Below, piece by piece: positions 63,298-64,000 of a stretch of DNA of 64,000 nt (the stretch's first letter is position 1; each line of letters starts with the position of its first letter). The notes below the pieces were generated by a model. It was not told the origin of the DNA, ran no database searches, and saw nothing but the letters and a program-made list of their open reading frames with translations. Location: assembly GCF_003627215.1 (NCBI RefSeq), contig NZ_CP032677.1:2299501-2363500 (forward strand). The letters are read 5' to 3'. The stretch comes from Pseudomonas sp. Leaf58 (GTDB lineage: Bacteria > Pseudomonadota > Gammaproteobacteria > Pseudomonadales > Pseudomonadaceae). A program made the translations under genes and the position numbers.

Positions 63298-63304
63298 CCG
63301 TACC

Positions 63305-64000
63305 ATGCTGCCCGATATCCGCTTGCTCATCATGCCGTTACCGGACTTTGCCCTGCTGCCGTTTGGGGCCTTTCTCGACAAGTTGCGTTTCAGCGCCGAT
63401 GACGAGGACTACAGCCAGCAGCGTTACTGCAGCTGGACCGTGGCGGGGCTCACCCTCGACCCGGTAGCGTCGAGCAGCGGCGCGGTGGTGCAGATGGAGG
63501 CCGTGGTCGGCCAGCTCGAACTGGCTAGTTTCGACTACTTGGTGGTGTTCGGCGGCCGCAATGCCATGGCCACTGCCGCGCTGGCCCCGCGTTACCAGGC
63601 CCTGCTCAGGCGGGCTAGCAAAGCCGGGGTCAAGCTGGTGGGGGTGGACAATGGCGCGTTCCTCCTGGCGGCCTGTGGGGTGCTGCAGGGGCACAAGGTG
63701 GTGGTGCATTGGCGTCACGAAGCGGAGTTCCGGGCCGCCTTCCCGCACTTGCAGGTGTTGCCCGAGCAACTGTATTGCATCGACGGCAGCCGCATCACTT
63801 GCGCCGGCGGCACCGCGGCCATCGACCTGGCTGTCGCACTGCTGTCACATGCCTGTGGGCGCACCCGGGCGCTGAAGGGGTTGGCCGACATGTTGGTGGA
63901 CGAAACCCGCGACAGCCGCCATGCCTTGCGCTCGCTGGAACTGGGGGCCGGGCAGGGGCGCCAGGTACAGCGTGCGCAGGCACTGATGCGCCATCACCTG
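63305..64000 (+). CDS. GlxA/AraC family transcriptional regulator, partial (3' end outside window)
   Basis: The first 232 codons of a regulator with an N-terminal DJ-1/PfpI-like (GATase1) domain: RLLIMPLPDFALLPFG, FDYLVVFGGRNAMA, GVDNGAFLLAACGVL (the elbow where hydrolases have Cys; here Asn-Gly-Ala, so inactive) and ITCAGGTAAIDLAVALL. The arginine-rich run QGRQVQRAQALM that normally precedes the AraC HTH is just reached before the window ends. Proteins of this kind in Pseudomonas (ArgR, GbdR, CdhR) control amino acid or choline catabolism. No strong ribosome site is seen ahead of the ATG at 63305. Confidence 0.85.
   Translation, partial: MLPDIRLLIMPLPDFALLPFGAFLDKLRFSADDEDYSQQRYCSWTVAGLTLDPVASSSGAVVQMEAVVGQLELASFDYLVVFGGRNAMATAALAPRYQALLRRASKAGVKLVGVDNGAFLLAACGVLQGHKVVVHWRHEAEFRAAFPHLQVLPEQLYCIDGSRITCAGGTAAIDLAVALLSHACGRTRALKGLADMLVDETRDSRHALRSLELGAGQGRQVQRAQALMRHHL

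Overview
The window is 64 kb of high-GC gamma-proteobacterial chromosome, almost certainly from the Pseudomonas putida group. The gene order (iorAB, galactarate operon, D-lysine genes dpkA/amaC/amaD, tpx, muxABC-opmB, pgm, fecIR-receptor, quiA-porin) is the one I remember for P. putida. Many intergenic gaps carry P. putida-type REP sequences (TCTTCGCGGG...CCCGCTCCTACA). Species assignment rests on memory and was not searched. I saw no tRNA, rRNA, CRISPR array, insertion sequence or prophage.

Layout. 1-1.6 kb: molybdenum hydroxylase iorAB, cut by the window edge. 1.9-4 kb: an OsmC-YcaO fusion protein. 4.3-5.1 kb: a SAM methyltransferase. 5.1-7.8 kb: an AT-rich patch with a DUF6708 membrane protein and a broken type VI effector-like gene, the clearest transferred or decaying segment. 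7.8-16.9 kb: small envelope proteins, a catecholate-type TonB receptor, a HEAT-repeat DNA alkylation repair-like protein, a small DMT exporter, two LysR regulators and a quinone oxidoreductase.

17-23.8 kb: a complete galactarate route (uptake by an MFS carrier, GarD, KdgD, 2-oxoglutarate semialdehyde dehydrogenase) with a convergent FadR-type GntR regulator. The motif ATCGTACAAC lies upstream of both the regulator and the operon. 24-33.2 kb: a C26 glutamine amidotransferase, a polar amino acid ABC transporter, a D-amino acid dehydrogenase and an RpiR regulator on the minus strand, divergent from dpkA and followed by amaC. Together these look like D-lysine or basic amino acid uptake and catabolism.

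33.4-46.9 kb: an amino acid permease, thiol peroxidase, the tripartite RND pump muxABC-opmB (four genes with 4-nt overlaps), and an MHYT-GGDEF-EAL protein. 46.9-50 kb: two DUF proteins and phosphoglucomutase. 50-54 kb: a FecI/FecR/TonB-receptor surface-signalling unit behind a Fur-like palindrome. 54-58 kb: RidA and flavin monooxygenase divergent from a DUF1028 and M20 hydrolase pair, an uncharacterised catabolic unit. 58-62 kb: an OprB-like porin and a membrane PQQ quinate/glucose-type dehydrogenase. The window ends with a cupin, a LysE exporter and a divergent, truncated AraC/GlxA regulator.
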